The position numbers and the translations under genes were made by a program. Shown here one piece after another: positions 46,002 through 54,948 of a stretch of DNA of 64,000 nucleotides (positions are counted from its first letter, which is position 1; each line of letters starts with the position of its first letter). Source of the stretch: Marinobacter halotolerans (GTDB taxonomy: Bacteria; Pseudomonadota; Gammaproteobacteria; Pseudomonadales; Oleiphilaceae); the NCBI RefSeq assembly GCF_008795985.1, contig NZ_VMHP01000001.1, forward strand, positions 1,116,001-1,180,000, read 5' to 3'. The notes beneath the pieces were generated by a model, which saw only the letters and a program-made list of their open reading frames with translations, had not been told where the DNA came from and ran no database searches.

Positions 46002-46634
46002 TTACTGCGCCTGGCGCTCCTTCTCAACCAGGTAATCCACCACATCAAGCACCGCTTCGTGACTGCCTGCCATGCTGGCCGTTACCCGGTATTTGCCGTT
46101 AACCAGCACCGTCGGCGTGCCGGTTACCCGCGCCCCGCGAACCTTGGCCTGCGCCTGTTGCATCCGCGCATTGACGCCAAAGCTGTTGTAGTTCTCCAGA
46201 AACGCCTCACCATCCACCCCGTGCTGGGCCACAAAATCTGCGAGAGCTTCTCCGGAGTTTAATGGGCGACGTTCCCCGGCCAGCGCGTCGAAAAGCGCAT
46301 CATGCACCTTATCGAGTTCTCCCATGGCCTTGAGCGCGTAGAAAGCCTTGGCGTGAGGCTCCCAGGAGGCGCCAAGGGCTGCCGGAATCTTCACGTAATT
46401 GACGTCATCCGGAATGGTTTCCGCCCAATTCTCGATCAACGGCTTGAAAGCATAGCAATGGGGGCACCCGTACCAGAACACCTCCGCCACCTCGATGCCG
46501 GTGTCACTGGCGGTTCTTACCGGCGTATCAAGGGCAACGTAATCGCGCCCCTCTTCATAGGACTGGGCGTTTGCCTGGGCCATAAAAAGCATGGCAAAGA
46601 TCGAGACAACGAGCATCCGGACGCTTCTGATCAT
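46002..46634 (-). CDS. dsbA: Thiol:disulfide interchange protein DsbA
   Basis: This 210-residue periplasmic oxidoreductase has a signal peptide (MLVVSIFAMLFMAQANA) and the active site CPHC at residues 57-60 in VFWYGCPHCYAF. The cis-Pro loop is TGTPTVLVNGKYRV. It introduces disulfides into exported proteins, including cytochrome and lipase substrates. It is downstream of the cytochrome c4 gene, with a terminator between them. Confidence 0.95.
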   Translation of the reverse strand: MIRSVRMLVVSIFAMLFMAQANAQSYEEGRDYVALDTPVRTASDTGIEVAEVFWYGCPHCYAFKPLIENWAETIPDDVNYVKIPAALGASWEPHAKAFYALKAMGELDKVHDALFDALAGERRPLNSGEALADFVAQHGVDGEAFLENYNSFGVNARMQQAQAKVRGARVTGTPTVLVNGKYRVTASMAGSHEAVLDVVDYLVEKERQAQ

Positions 46635-46695
46635 TTGTGTTCTCCGGTTTTCTGAATAGGTTTGAAACGATTATGACCGAGTGACAGACAACAAA

Positions 46696-46717
46696 AAACC
46701 CCGCCGGAGCGGGGTTT
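46696..46717 (-). terminator. Rho-independent terminator after cytochrome c4
   Basis: On the minus strand AAACCCCGC (46717-46709), loop TCCG, GCGGGGTTT (46704-46696) continues into TTT, giving a U-tract. It ends the cytochrome c4 transcript 25 bp past its stop. Confidence 0.9.
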
Positions 46718-46741
46718 CAGAAGTTTCATCAAACGGCCCGA

Positions 46742-47350
46742 TCAGTTAAGACCTGACACATAACTGGAAACCGCCTTGATTTCCTGATCGGTCAGCTTGG
46801 AAGCAACGTCCATCATGATCGACGCGTTCTGGCCAGCGGCCCGTTCGCCGTCCCGATAGGCCTTCAACTGCTTCTCGACATAAGCCGCTGACTGACCGCC
46901 GAGGTGGGGATAACCCGCCGCATCGATACCGTTGCCGGTGGGGCTGTGACATGCCGCGCAGGCTGGCACGCCCGTCGCCATGTTGCCGCCGCGGTAAAGC
47001 GACTCGCCCTGATCAACCAGGTCCGGATCAGCCTGACCTATCGGCATATCCTGACTGTCAAAATAGGCAGCCAGGTCCTGCAGATCCTGATCCGAGCGGT
47101 TGTCCAGAATGCCGGTCATCGAGGCAATGGCGCGATCGCCACTCTTGATCAGTTTCAGCTGCTGGTACAGATATTTCTCACCCAGATTCGACAGCTTCGG
47201 GTAGTCCGGGGCAATCGGTTTGGCGCCACCGGCACCGTGACATCCCGCACAAACCTGTGCGTTCGCTTCGCCTGCTTCAGGATCTCCCGCCCCGTGCGCC
47301 ATCGCCGTGAGGCTAACACCGAGAACAACTCCTGCGATCAGTTTCTTCAT
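46742..47350 (-). CDS. Cytochrome c4 (diheme)
   Basis: This protein has 202 residues from ATG 47350, which opens the signal MKKLIAGVVLGVSLTAMAHGA. There are two haem-attachment motifs, CAGCH (residues 34-38) and CAACH (near 132), with axial Met in IASMTGIL and SIMMDV. The two similar halves are the c4 hallmark. It is periplasmic and shuttles electrons to terminal oxidases. It is divergent from engB, as in Pseudomonas. Confidence 0.93.
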   Translation of the reverse strand: MKKLIAGVVLGVSLTAMAHGAGDPEAGEANAQVCAGCHGAGGAKPIAPDYPKLSNLGEKYLYQQLKLIKSGDRAIASMTGILDNRSDQDLQDLAAYFDSQDMPIGQADPDLVDQGESLYRGGNMATGVPACAACHSPTGNGIDAAGYPHLGGQSAAYVEKQLKAYRDGERAAGQNASIMMDVASKLTDQEIKAVSSYVSGLN

Positions 47351-47522
47351 GCTCGCTCCGCTTCTCTCATCCAAAAGTATTCTTCGTTATGCAGCCGGCA
47401 GGCACTGGTGAAAAGACACAAACCGGGACTGATGGCGGCTATCCAAGGCGTTCCGCCGATAATTGGTGTAGCATTATACATTAATCCCTGACAACTGAAA
47501 TCCAATAGGAAATCCGATCTCC

Positions 47523-48176
47523 GTGACGTCTGACACGACCGCCAAAAGCCTTTCGTTCAACAGTGCCCGCTTCCTCATCAGCGCCTCACGGCTCGATGAG
47601 TGTCCCGCCGATTACGGCGCGGAAGTAGCCTTTGCGGGGCGTTCGAACGCCGGTAAATCCAGCGCCATCAACACCATCACCACCAACGGCAAACTGGCGC
47701 GAACCAGTAAAACGCCGGGCCGCACGCGGCTGATCAACTTTTTCTCCCTGAACCGCGAGAACTGTCGTCTGGTGGATCTGCCCGGCTACGGCTATGCCAA
47801 AGTCTCCCGGGACATGAAGGACGACTGGCAAAAACATCTGGGCCACTACCTTAACGATCGTCGCTGCCTCCGCGGCCTGGTGCTGGTGATGGACATTCGC
47901 CACCCGCTCACCGATTTTGACCAAATGATGGTGGAATGGTGCGACCATAACAACCTACCGCTGATGATTCTTTGCACCAAAGCAGACAAGCTGAAGTTCG
48001 GTCAGGCTAAAACCGCGATGATGGGGATTGCCCGGAAACTGGAGGCGGTTGGCTGCCTCGAACACCTGGTGATGTTCTCCGCTACTTCCAAACGCGGGCT
48101 GGACGAAACCCGGGATGCCCTGACCGTCTGGCTGGAAGCTGAGTCGGAAGAAAGCGGTCACTCGACCGCAGAATAA
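47523..48176 (+). CDS. engB: Ribosome-assembly GTPase EngB (YsxC/YihA)
   Basis: This 217-residue GTPase starts at GTG 47523, after TAGGAA. G1 is GRSNAGKSS (39-47), G2 lies in TSKTPGRTR, G3 is DLPGYGYA, G4 is CTKADK and G5 is SATSKRG. It is needed for 50S subunit maturation. Its 3' side faces a structured element whose place matches Spot 42 in E. coli and ErsA in Pseudomonas. Confidence 0.95.
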   Translation: MTSDTTAKSLSFNSARFLISASRLDECPADYGAEVAFAGRSNAGKSSAINTITTNGKLARTSKTPGRTRLINFFSLNRENCRLVDLPGYGYAKVSRDMKDDWQKHLGHYLNDRRCLRGLVLVMDIRHPLTDFDQMMVEWCDHNNLPLMILCTKADKLKFGQAKTAMMGIARKLEAVGCLEHLVMFSATSKRGLDETRDALTVWLEAESEESGHSTAE

Positions 48177-48187
48177 AACAGAAAGAT

Positions 48188-48340
48188 AAAAAAACGGCCT
48201 GCCAAACTGACAGGCCGCGAAACGTCAGGGTTTGCGACGTACTAAAACCTGAGTTCTCTCACCGGGCTCTGCCGGCAAGCACTCCCAGGAAGACACCGGC
48301 GATGTCCGAATCGCGGGTGTCTGTATTGGTAGACACGGGG
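48188..48340 (-). ncRNA. Candidate small RNA at the Spot 42/ErsA locus
   Basis: The convergent gap after engB has a terminator reading on the minus strand: CGGCCTG (48217-48211) and CAGGCCG (48201-48195) with a run of seven U, ending about 12 nt from the engB stop. Upstream on that strand is an imperfect 32-nt palindrome (48291-48322; arms AGACACC/GGTGTCT and GCGAT/ATCGC). AGACAC at 48331-48336 can pair instead with the same GTGTCT, so two folds exclude each other. E. coli spf and Pseudomonas ersA lie beside engB in this orientation. No promoter is clear, so the 5' end is a guess and it could be the tetR 3' UTR. Confidence 0.5.
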
Positions 48341-48373
48341 TTTATGGAAAAGTTCCCGGCTTCTCCAGGATCC

Positions 48374-49063
48374 TCAGGATCCTTCATTCGCCGCCAGCGC
48401 GGCACGATCCGCGGCATCCGGCAGTTCCGGCCGGTATTTCTCCCGTAACGCCATGACCCGCTCGCGATAATCCGGCGTCAGGTAGGGAATTTCCAGTGTC
48501 AGCACCTGATAGATGCCCTGCTTCAGGTGGGTCAGTGTCAGCTCACCATCGCCCTGGCTGGCATGGGCCGTTTTCAGATAGGCCATCCAGTTGGTAATCA
48601 CCAGCCAGACGTTCAGGGACATGGCGGACCTGAGATCCTCATGCTGATAGTGAATGATGTCAGCTTCCGCCAGTTTCTGGAAAATGCGGCTGATTGCCAC
48701 CAGGCAGCGCTCGGTAAATTCACGGTAGTCCTCCCGCAGACGACGGTCACTGTCCAGCAGGTATTCCAGATCCCGGTGGAAGAACCGGTAACTCCACAGC
48801 CCGTCGAAGACCGACTCCAGGTAGAAGGTCAGATCTTCGAGGGTAATCGGCCGGCTTTCCGGAATATCAAGATAGAAATCCACCAGCTTTTCATACTCGA
48901 GGAAGATCTCGTAAATGATGTCTGACTTGTTCCGGAAGTGGTAATAGAGATTGCCGGGCGAAATTGCCAGGTGTGCCGCTATATGGTTGGTGGTCACATT
49001 CCGCTCTCCGCGCTCGTTAAAAAGCTCCAGACTGGACAGCAGGATCTTGTCTCTGGTTTTCAT
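48374..49063 (-). CDS. TetR-family repressor of the aldehyde dehydrogenase operon
   Basis: This 229-residue TetR protein has an N-terminal helix-turn-helix (RDKILLSSLELFNERGERNVTTNHIAAHLAISPGNLYYHFRNKSDI). The larger ligand domain (about 70-210) is rich in aromatic residues (SYRFFHRDLEYLLD). It faces the ALDH/Tat/GMC operon. A perfect 16-bp palindrome lies inside the opposing promoter, so it probably represses that operon and itself. The inducer may be a fatty aldehyde, alcohol or acyl-CoA, by inference from the operon. Confidence 0.88.
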   Translation of the reverse strand: MKTRDKILLSSLELFNERGERNVTTNHIAAHLAISPGNLYYHFRNKSDIIYEIFLEYEKLVDFYLDIPESRPITLEDLTFYLESVFDGLWSYRFFHRDLEYLLDSDRRLREDYREFTERCLVAISRIFQKLAEADIIHYQHEDLRSAMSLNVWLVITNWMAYLKTAHASQGDGELTLTHLKQGIYQVLTLEIPYLTPDYRERVMALREKYRPELPDAADRAALAANEGS

Positions 49064-49098
49064 AGGCTCAACGTTTATTGCGATGAAATGGGAGTGAC

Positions 49099-49127
49099 TT
49101 GACTACCTAGAGTATATACTCTAATAA
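49099..49127 (+). promoter_or_regulatory. ALDH operon promoter with TetR operator inside
   Basis: TTGACT (49099-49104), 17-bp spacer, TAATAA (49122-49127) is a strong sigma70 promoter. The palindrome TAGAGTATATACTCTA (49108-49123) fills the spacer, so a bound repressor would block RNA polymerase. The palindrome is also about 45 bp upstream of the divergent tetR start. Confidence 0.75.
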
Positions 49128-49206
49128 TAGCCAATAACGCAAATTGAGCATTTTTTCATCAGAGATGACCTGCCCTGCGGGGCATGGGTCGCCAGGGAGA
49201 ACGATT

Positions 49207-50652
49207 ATGGTTGCCAACGTTGTGCAGCTGACCGAGAGCAAGAAGCAGATTCAGCAGAACCACCGCATCTTTGACGATCAGAAAAAGGCATTCCGCAACA
49301 ACCCCATGCCGACCCTGACCGAACGACAGGAGAATCTGAAGCGGCTCAAGCGGCTGCTGCTTGCCAATCAGGAGCAGTTGCTGGATGCCATGGATCGTGA
49401 TTTCGGCTGCCGCTCACGGGACGAGTCACTGATTGCCGAAGTAATGCCGTCCATTCAAGGCATCAACTACACACTGAAGCACCTCGGCAGCTGGATGAAG
49501 CCCTCAAAACGCCATGTATCCTTACTTTTCCAGCCCGCCAGCAATCAGGTAAATTACCAGCCCAAGGGCGTCGTGGGGGTGATCGTACCCTGGAACTACC
49601 CGCTGTATCTGGCCGTGGGGCCGCTGATAGCGTCGCTGTCGGCCGGTAACCGCACCATGATCAAGATGTCGGAATACACGCCTCACACCTCGGCCCTATT
49701 CCGCGAGCTGATCGAGTCCAACTTCCCTGAAGATCTGGTCAGTGTGATCAACGGTGAAGCCGATGTAGCCGCCGATTTTTCTGCACTGCCCTTTGACCAT
49801 ATGCTTTTCACCGGTTCCACCTCCGTGGGCAAACTGGTTATGAAAGCAGCCGCGGAAAACCTGACGCCGGTGACCCTGGAACTGGGCGGCAAATCCCCGG
49901 CAATTGTGGCCGCGGACGTGCCGATGGAAGATGCGGCCCAGCGCATTGGTTTCGGTAAGGCCATCAATGCGGGCCAGACCTGCGTCGCGCCCGATTACGT
50001 ACTTTGCCCCGCCGACCGGGTTCAGTCTTTTGTGGATGAATTCCGCAAGCAGCTGTCCGCCATGTACCCCACCCTGCGGGACAACGACGACTACACCTCC
50101 ATTATCAATGAGCGACAGTACGAGCGCCTTCAGAGCTACCTGGAAGACGCCAGAAACAAGGGTGCCGATCTGATCGAGATCAACCCGGCCCAGGAGAATC
50201 TGAAAGACGGCACCCGAAAAATGCCCATCACCCTGGCGCTGAACACAACGCCGGACATGAAGCTCATGCAGGACGAGATCTTCGGCCCGATTCTTCCGGT
50301 GATCAGCTACGGCAGTCTGGATGAGGCCATACACTACATCAATGACCGGCCTCGTCCGCTGGCGCTCTACTATTTCGGCTACGACAAATCCCAGCAGGAG
50401 CATGTCACCAACAATACCCTCTCGGGTGGCATGTGCATCAACGACGCCGTGCTGCATGTGGCCCAGGACGATCTTCCGTTTGGCGGCGTGGGCGACTCGG
50501 GGATGGGCCACTACCATGGCAAGGAAGGCTTCATGACCTTCTCCCATCAACGGTCAATTTTCAGCAAGCAACGGTTCAACAGTGGCAAATTTGTGTACGC
50601 ACCTCACGGTACGACCGCCCACAAGATGATATATAAGCTGTTCATCCGATAA
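49207..50652 (+). CDS. Aldehyde dehydrogenase (coniferyl aldehyde dehydrogenase type)
   Basis: This protein has 481 residues from ATG 49207, with GGGAGA 7 nt upstream. Catalytic Cys is in NAGQTCVAPDYVL and catalytic Glu in TLELGGKSPAIV. The NAD-binding segment FTGSTSVGKLVMKAA and the N-terminal VPWNYPLYLAVGPL are typical. The short C-terminal tail ending in a hydrophobic/basic stretch (MIYKLFIR) resembles class 3 ALDHs that act on fatty or aromatic aldehydes. It is first in a TetR-controlled operon with a GMC alcohol oxidoreductase. Confidence 0.88.
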   Translation: MVANVVQLTESKKQIQQNHRIFDDQKKAFRNNPMPTLTERQENLKRLKRLLLANQEQLLDAMDRDFGCRSRDESLIAEVMPSIQGINYTLKHLGSWMKPSKRHVSLLFQPASNQVNYQPKGVVGVIVPWNYPLYLAVGPLIASLSAGNRTMIKMSEYTPHTSALFRELIESNFPEDLVSVINGEADVAADFSALPFDHMLFTGSTSVGKLVMKAAAENLTPVTLELGGKSPAIVAADVPMEDAAQRIGFGKAINAGQTCVAPDYVLCPADRVQSFVDEFRKQLSAMYPTLRDNDDYTSIINERQYERLQSYLEDARNKGADLIEINPAQENLKDGTRKMPITLALNTTPDMKLMQDEIFGPILPVISYGSLDEAIHYINDRPRPLALYYFGYDKSQQEHVTNNTLSGGMCINDAVLHVAQDDLPFGGVGDSGMGHYHGKEGFMTFSHQRSIFSKQRFNSGKFVYAPHGTTAHKMIYKLFIR

Positions 50653-50660
50653 TGATCCTG

Positions 50661-50684
50661 ATGCCGGCCCTCACGGGCCGGCAT
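50661..50684 (+). terminator. Intercistronic hairpin after the ALDH gene
   Basis: ATGCCGGCCC (50661-50670), loop TCAC, GGGCCGGCAT (50675-50684) make a perfect 10-bp stem just past the ALDH stop. There is no U-tract, so it is more likely an mRNA-stability element than a full stop. Confidence 0.5.
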
Positions 50685-50723
50685 GCGACACAAAAAAGAA
50701 TCATAAAAATAACGAGAGATGTC

Positions 50724-51350
50724 ATGCCTGAACACATCACTGCGTCCACTGACCTGGATCGTCGCAGCTTTTTACGCACCGGCATGGGTGGGGCCCTCTT
50801 TCTGGGAACGGTCAGCGTAACGGCCGGGCTTTCCGGCTGTGCCACATCACCGGCGGGCGGCGGTTACACCACCCTTGAAGATACCCGCCACGGCGGCTAC
50901 CGCTACCGCTTCCTGACCAAAGACGACATCGTTCTTTTCCAGGCATTGTTGCCTGCCCTGGTCGGCCCGGCATTGACTGAGAAGCCGGAACGGCGACGGG
51001 CACAGATTCGCGAGACCATCGAGCGCATTGATGCCGGCATCTACCAGTTCGGCCCAGCCAACCGTAAAGAGCTACGGGGGCTGTTCGACCTGCTCAACTT
51101 CAGCGTTACCCGGGTCACGGTTGCCCGGGTCTGGTCCGGTTGGGCCAACGCCAGCACCGCAGAGGTGGATGCATTCCTCAATCGCTGGCGCACCAGCGGC
51201 ATCGGGCTGTTCAACAACGGCTACATTGCACTGACCAAGGTCAGCAACGTCGCGTTTTATGGCCACGAAGACCACTGGCATGTCTCCGGCTACCCCGGGC
51301 CGCCCCAGTGGGCTGTGGACGCGCTGCCACAGTTCCGCGCCGGCGCCTGA
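50724..51350 (+). CDS. Tat-signal small-subunit-like protein of a GMC dehydrogenase
   Basis: This protein has 208 residues from ATG 50724; the frame upstream to 50652 is not coding in style. The twin-arginine signal is LDRRSFLRTG (Arg13-Arg14), then a hydrophobic segment and a Cys in GLSGCATS that could be a lipobox. The remainder is helical with aromatic clusters (RVWSGWANAS, FYGHEDHWHVSGYPGPPQW). It sits directly before a GMC gene, as small Tat subunits of gluconate-2-dehydrogenase-type complexes do, and probably exports its partner. Confidence 0.7.
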   Translation: MPEHITASTDLDRRSFLRTGMGGALFLGTVSVTAGLSGCATSPAGGGYTTLEDTRHGGYRYRFLTKDDIVLFQALLPALVGPALTEKPERRRAQIRETIERIDAGIYQFGPANRKELRGLFDLLNFSVTRVTVARVWSGWANASTAEVDAFLNRWRTSGIGLFNNGYIALTKVSNVAFYGHEDHWHVSGYPGPPQWAVDALPQFRAGA

Positions 51351-51403
51351 AACCCTGGATCTGAAATCTGCTTACCGCGTCCCGCGAACTTACGGAGAAC
51401 CCC

Positions 51404-52996
51404 ATGTCTATAACGGACCGAATTGCCCGCGGGCTAGAATCCGGCTGGAAAGTCACCGACGGCGCCACTCTCACCAGAAACCAGACCCACGAGGCCGACG
51501 TGGTGGTCATCGGCACCGGCGCCGGGGGCGGCACCACGGCGGAAATTCTGGCCCGTTCGGGACTGTCTGTGATCCTGGTGGAGGAAGGCCGCCTGTATTA
51601 TCAGAAAGATTTCCGCATGAATGAGCTGGACGCCTATGCCTCGCTTTATCAGGAAGGCATGAGTCGTGTTACCAAAGACGGTGCCATATCGATTCTGCAG
51701 GGGCGCTGTGTGGGCGGTTCCACCACCGTGAACTGGACCTCCAGCTTCCGCACACCCGCGCCTACCCTGAATTGGTGGGCGAGCCGTTTCGGACTCGATG
51801 GCCTGAGCCCCGAGGCCATGAAACCCTGGTTCGACGGTCGGGAAGAGCGCCACAACATCGAACCCTGGAGGGTCGATCCCAATCTGAACAACGATATCCT
51901 GCGCCAGGGTTGCGAGAAGCTGGGCTGGTCGTGGCAGATCATCCCACGCAACGTCAAAGGCTGCTGGAACCTTGGGTACTGCGGCGTTGGCTGCCCCACC
52001 AACGCCAAGCAGGGTGCCCTGACCACCACCATTCCCGGCGCCCTGGACAACAACGCCACGCTGTTTCACGGCCTGCGGGCAGAGCGACTGGTTGTCAAAC
52101 AGGACCGTATTAATCATCTGACCGCCTCGGCAATGTCCGCAGACGGAATCATCCCGTCCGGTGTGACGGTGGAACTGCGGGCCCGTCATTTTGTCGTGGC
52201 AGCAAGCGCCATCGGCTCCCCGGGCCTGCTGCTTCGCTCGGACATTCCTGACCCCCACGAGCGCATCGGCAAACGCACCTTTATCCATCCGGTGAACGCC
52301 ACGGTGGCGGAAATGGCGGAAACGGTCGACCCCTACTATGGCGCGCCCCAGTCCATCTATTCGGACCAATTCAATTTCTCCGGCGGAGTGGACGGCCCGG
52401 CGGGCTTCAAGCTGGAAGTGCCGCCCCTGCATCCGGCCATGTCCGCCGGCGTTGTTCCTGGCCACGGCGCAGATCAGACCCTGGACCTGTCCAGATTGCC
52501 CAGAATGAACTCGGTTCTGGCACTGTTGCGGGACGGTTTTCACCCGGACAGCCCCGGCGGGACCGTCAGCCTCAGGGGCGATGGCAGTCCGGTGCTGGAT
52601 TATCCGGTGACCGATTACCTCTGGCGCGGGCTGAGGGAATCCTTCCACCGGATGGCCGAGATCCAGTTTGCGGCCGGTGCCCAAAGGGTACGGCTGATGC
52701 ACCTGGATTCGCCCTGGTTTTCGTCCTGGCCGGAAGCGCGCAAGGCCATTGATGACCTGGCGATGGAGTCGCATCGGGTGCGGCTGTTTACCGCCCATCA
52801 GATGGGCGGCTGCGGTATGGGCCAGGATCCCCGGGAATCCGTGGTCAACGGCTTTGGCGAGCATCATCACCTGGCCAACCTGAGTGTTCACGATGCCTCC
52901 ATCTTCCCCACCAGTATCGGCGCCAACCCCCAACTGTCGGTTTACGCCCTGGCCGCGAGAAACAGTACCCATCTGGCTGGCAGGCTCCGCGGCTGA
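51404..52996 (+). CDS. GMC-family FAD-dependent alcohol oxidoreductase
   Basis: This 530-residue flavoprotein has FAD-binding GTGAGGG at residues 37-43 and VEEGRLYY after the second strand. It also has GRCVGGSTTVNWTSSFRTP (GMC signature 1 region), AASAIGSPGLLLRS (signature 2), and a C-terminal His region HQMGGCGMGQDP with SIFPTSIGANPQL. Three Cys in CWNLGYCGVGC resemble membrane-bound long-chain alcohol dehydrogenases and oxidases. It has no signal peptide; export with the Tat partner is inferred. Together with the ALDH it would take an alcohol to an acid. Confidence 0.85.
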   Translation: MSITDRIARGLESGWKVTDGATLTRNQTHEADVVVIGTGAGGGTTAEILARSGLSVILVEEGRLYYQKDFRMNELDAYASLYQEGMSRVTKDGAISILQGRCVGGSTTVNWTSSFRTPAPTLNWWASRFGLDGLSPEAMKPWFDGREERHNIEPWRVDPNLNNDILRQGCEKLGWSWQIIPRNVKGCWNLGYCGVGCPTNAKQGALTTTIPGALDNNATLFHGLRAERLVVKQDRINHLTASAMSADGIIPSGVTVELRARHFVVAASAIGSPGLLLRSDIPDPHERIGKRTFIHPVNATVAEMAETVDPYYGAPQSIYSDQFNFSGGVDGPAGFKLEVPPLHPAMSAGVVPGHGADQTLDLSRLPRMNSVLALLRDGFHPDSPGGTVSLRGDGSPVLDYPVTDYLWRGLRESFHRMAEIQFAAGAQRVRLMHLDSPWFSSWPEARKAIDDLAMESHRVRLFTAHQMGGCGMGQDPRESVVNGFGEHHHLANLSVHDASIFPTSIGANPQLSVYALAARNSTHLAGRLRG

Positions 52997-53062
52997 CATC
53001 CGGCAGCCCTGCCCGGCGTTTTGGTTCGCGGGCAAGGCTGCTATCCTGTCGGCTTCAGATAG

Positions 53063-53554
<492 letters not shown>

Positions 53555-53560
53555 TTAGGT

Positions 53561-53582
53561 TGGGGCCCGATGACCGGCCCCA
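53561..53582. terminator. Hairpin between convergent coaD and ydgA-like gene
   Basis: TGGGGCC (53561-53567) pairs with GGCCCCA (53576-53582), loop 8 nt. There is no U-tract on either strand, so its efficiency is doubtful. Confidence 0.45.
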
Positions 53583-53588
53583 GTCACA

Positions 53589-54884
53589 TCAGAACATCGG
53601 CGGCAGAGGAAGCACCTTGTCGTTGATGGTCAATGCCATATCACCCAGGGTGCCGACCATCCGCAGGCGATCGCCCTCCTGAATCACCATGCCCTGTTTG
53701 ATCAGTGGTGCCACCTGCATTGCCAGTGACGGATTCTGATCCATCAGTTCAACGGGCATGCTGATATCCAGGTTGCCTACCAGACCCTGCATCACCAGCA
53801 GGTTCTGACCTTTGTCCTTGGCGTCCAGTTCCGGGTGGCTGATCATCAGCTCGCCCCGGATAGGGCCTTCCGGCGTACTCAGATCGATTTTCGGCAGCCC
53901 AAACCTGAAGCCCTCTGTTGCCAGCCCTACCAAAGCCTCGTTAACCCGCTGGAATGCCTCCATCTGCTGCTGCATCAACGCCTGGGGGTCAGGGTCGCCA
54001 GCCGGTGTCATGGCCGCCTGCTGCATCTCACTGATGGCGGATGACAGTTGCTCAAGGTTTGTCACATCCAGGCTTTCAAACAAAATCTGGACTTCGTGTG
54101 GGCCATACTCTGTTCCGCCCGCCGCAACCTTTTCCAGCTGGATGCTTGAAAGACCGTTCAACCGCTCGCCATCGTCCGAAACGTCGGTATCGCTGGTGAT
54201 GGACAGGCCTTCGAAGGTCACGGAGGGCTGATCCGCCGAATCGATCTGAATGCCGGCCAGGGTCATCCGGGCATCACCCAGCCACAGGTCACCGGTCAGG
54301 TGCTCCAGGGAATTTTCCATCTCGAAATCGGTAAGGGTGAACTGGACGTCCTGACCACTGAGGGTCATACCCGGCCAGGTGACCAGGATCTCCATGTCAG
54401 CGCCGGCGGAGCTGATATCGGCACGGCCATAGGCACGGGCGGTGGTCAGGGTCTCACCGGTGGCCTCATCGATGACGTCGGTTTCCGGCACGGTCATCTC
54501 GACCGTTGCGGTACCCCAAAGATTGGTCTGCAGGGTCAGGCGGGGCTTTTCATCCGGAAAGAACTGACTGGCGCGCCCATTCAGATCCTCTGCGGACGTA
54601 AAATCCATCAGACTGCCGGTCACACCGTGGCTGACCCGGGCCTGGAACTCGAAGCTGTGCTGTTCTCCGCTTTCGGGGGCAGTGAATACAATGGAACCAT
54701 TCATCGTGGCATTCATGTAGCCACGGTCATAGTTGCGGGTTTCCAGTCGGAAAACATTCTGGGCGTTGTTCACTCCCGCCTCGACACCCTGCCACTGCTG
54801 CTGTGTGTAGAGTCCCACACCCCAGGGCGCGGCTGCCCCAATCATCAACGCCGCCGCACCGACCGCCATCCATCTTTTTTTCAA
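53589..54884 (-). CDS. YdgA-like DUF945 family protein
   Basis: This protein has 431 residues if it starts at TTG 54884. That codon follows AAGGAG by 8 nt and opens a signal or anchor (KKRWMAVGAAALMIGAAAPWGVGLYTQ). ATGs further upstream (54923, 54905) would lie before or within the ribosome site. The body is a periplasmic beta-rich repeat domain with YDRGYMNATMNGSIVF, TRAYGRADIS, LDVTNLEQL and MQGLVGNLDISMPVEL stretches, fitting the YdgA family. The function is unknown, but relatives are linked to envelope integrity and motility. Confidence 0.75.
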   Translation of the reverse strand: MKKRWMAVGAAALMIGAAAPWGVGLYTQQQWQGVEAGVNNAQNVFRLETRNYDRGYMNATMNGSIVFTAPESGEQHSFEFQARVSHGVTGSLMDFTSAEDLNGRASQFFPDEKPRLTLQTNLWGTATVEMTVPETDVIDEATGETLTTARAYGRADISSAGADMEILVTWPGMTLSGQDVQFTLTDFEMENSLEHLTGDLWLGDARMTLAGIQIDSADQPSVTFEGLSITSDTDVSDDGERLNGLSSIQLEKVAAGGTEYGPHEVQILFESLDVTNLEQLSSAISEMQQAAMTPAGDPDPQALMQQQMEAFQRVNEALVGLATEGFRFGLPKIDLSTPEGPIRGELMISHPELDAKDKGQNLLVMQGLVGNLDISMPVELMDQNPSLAMQVAPLIKQGMVIQEGDRLRMVGTLGDMALTINDKVLPLPPMF

Positions 54885-54948
54885 ATTTCTCTCTCCTTGC
54901 TCCATGCTCCGTGTAGCCTCCATGCTCTGGGCAGGGTCTGGCTGTTGG

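Noticed and set aside
48259..48378. A 40-codon minus-strand frame (MKDPEDPG...GVLAGRAR) overlapping the tetR end, and a second frame in the same gap ending LVRRKP.
   Set aside because: Neither has a ribosome site, and the DNA is better explained by palindromes and a terminator. Overlapping open frames in two registers fit structured RNA rather than protein.
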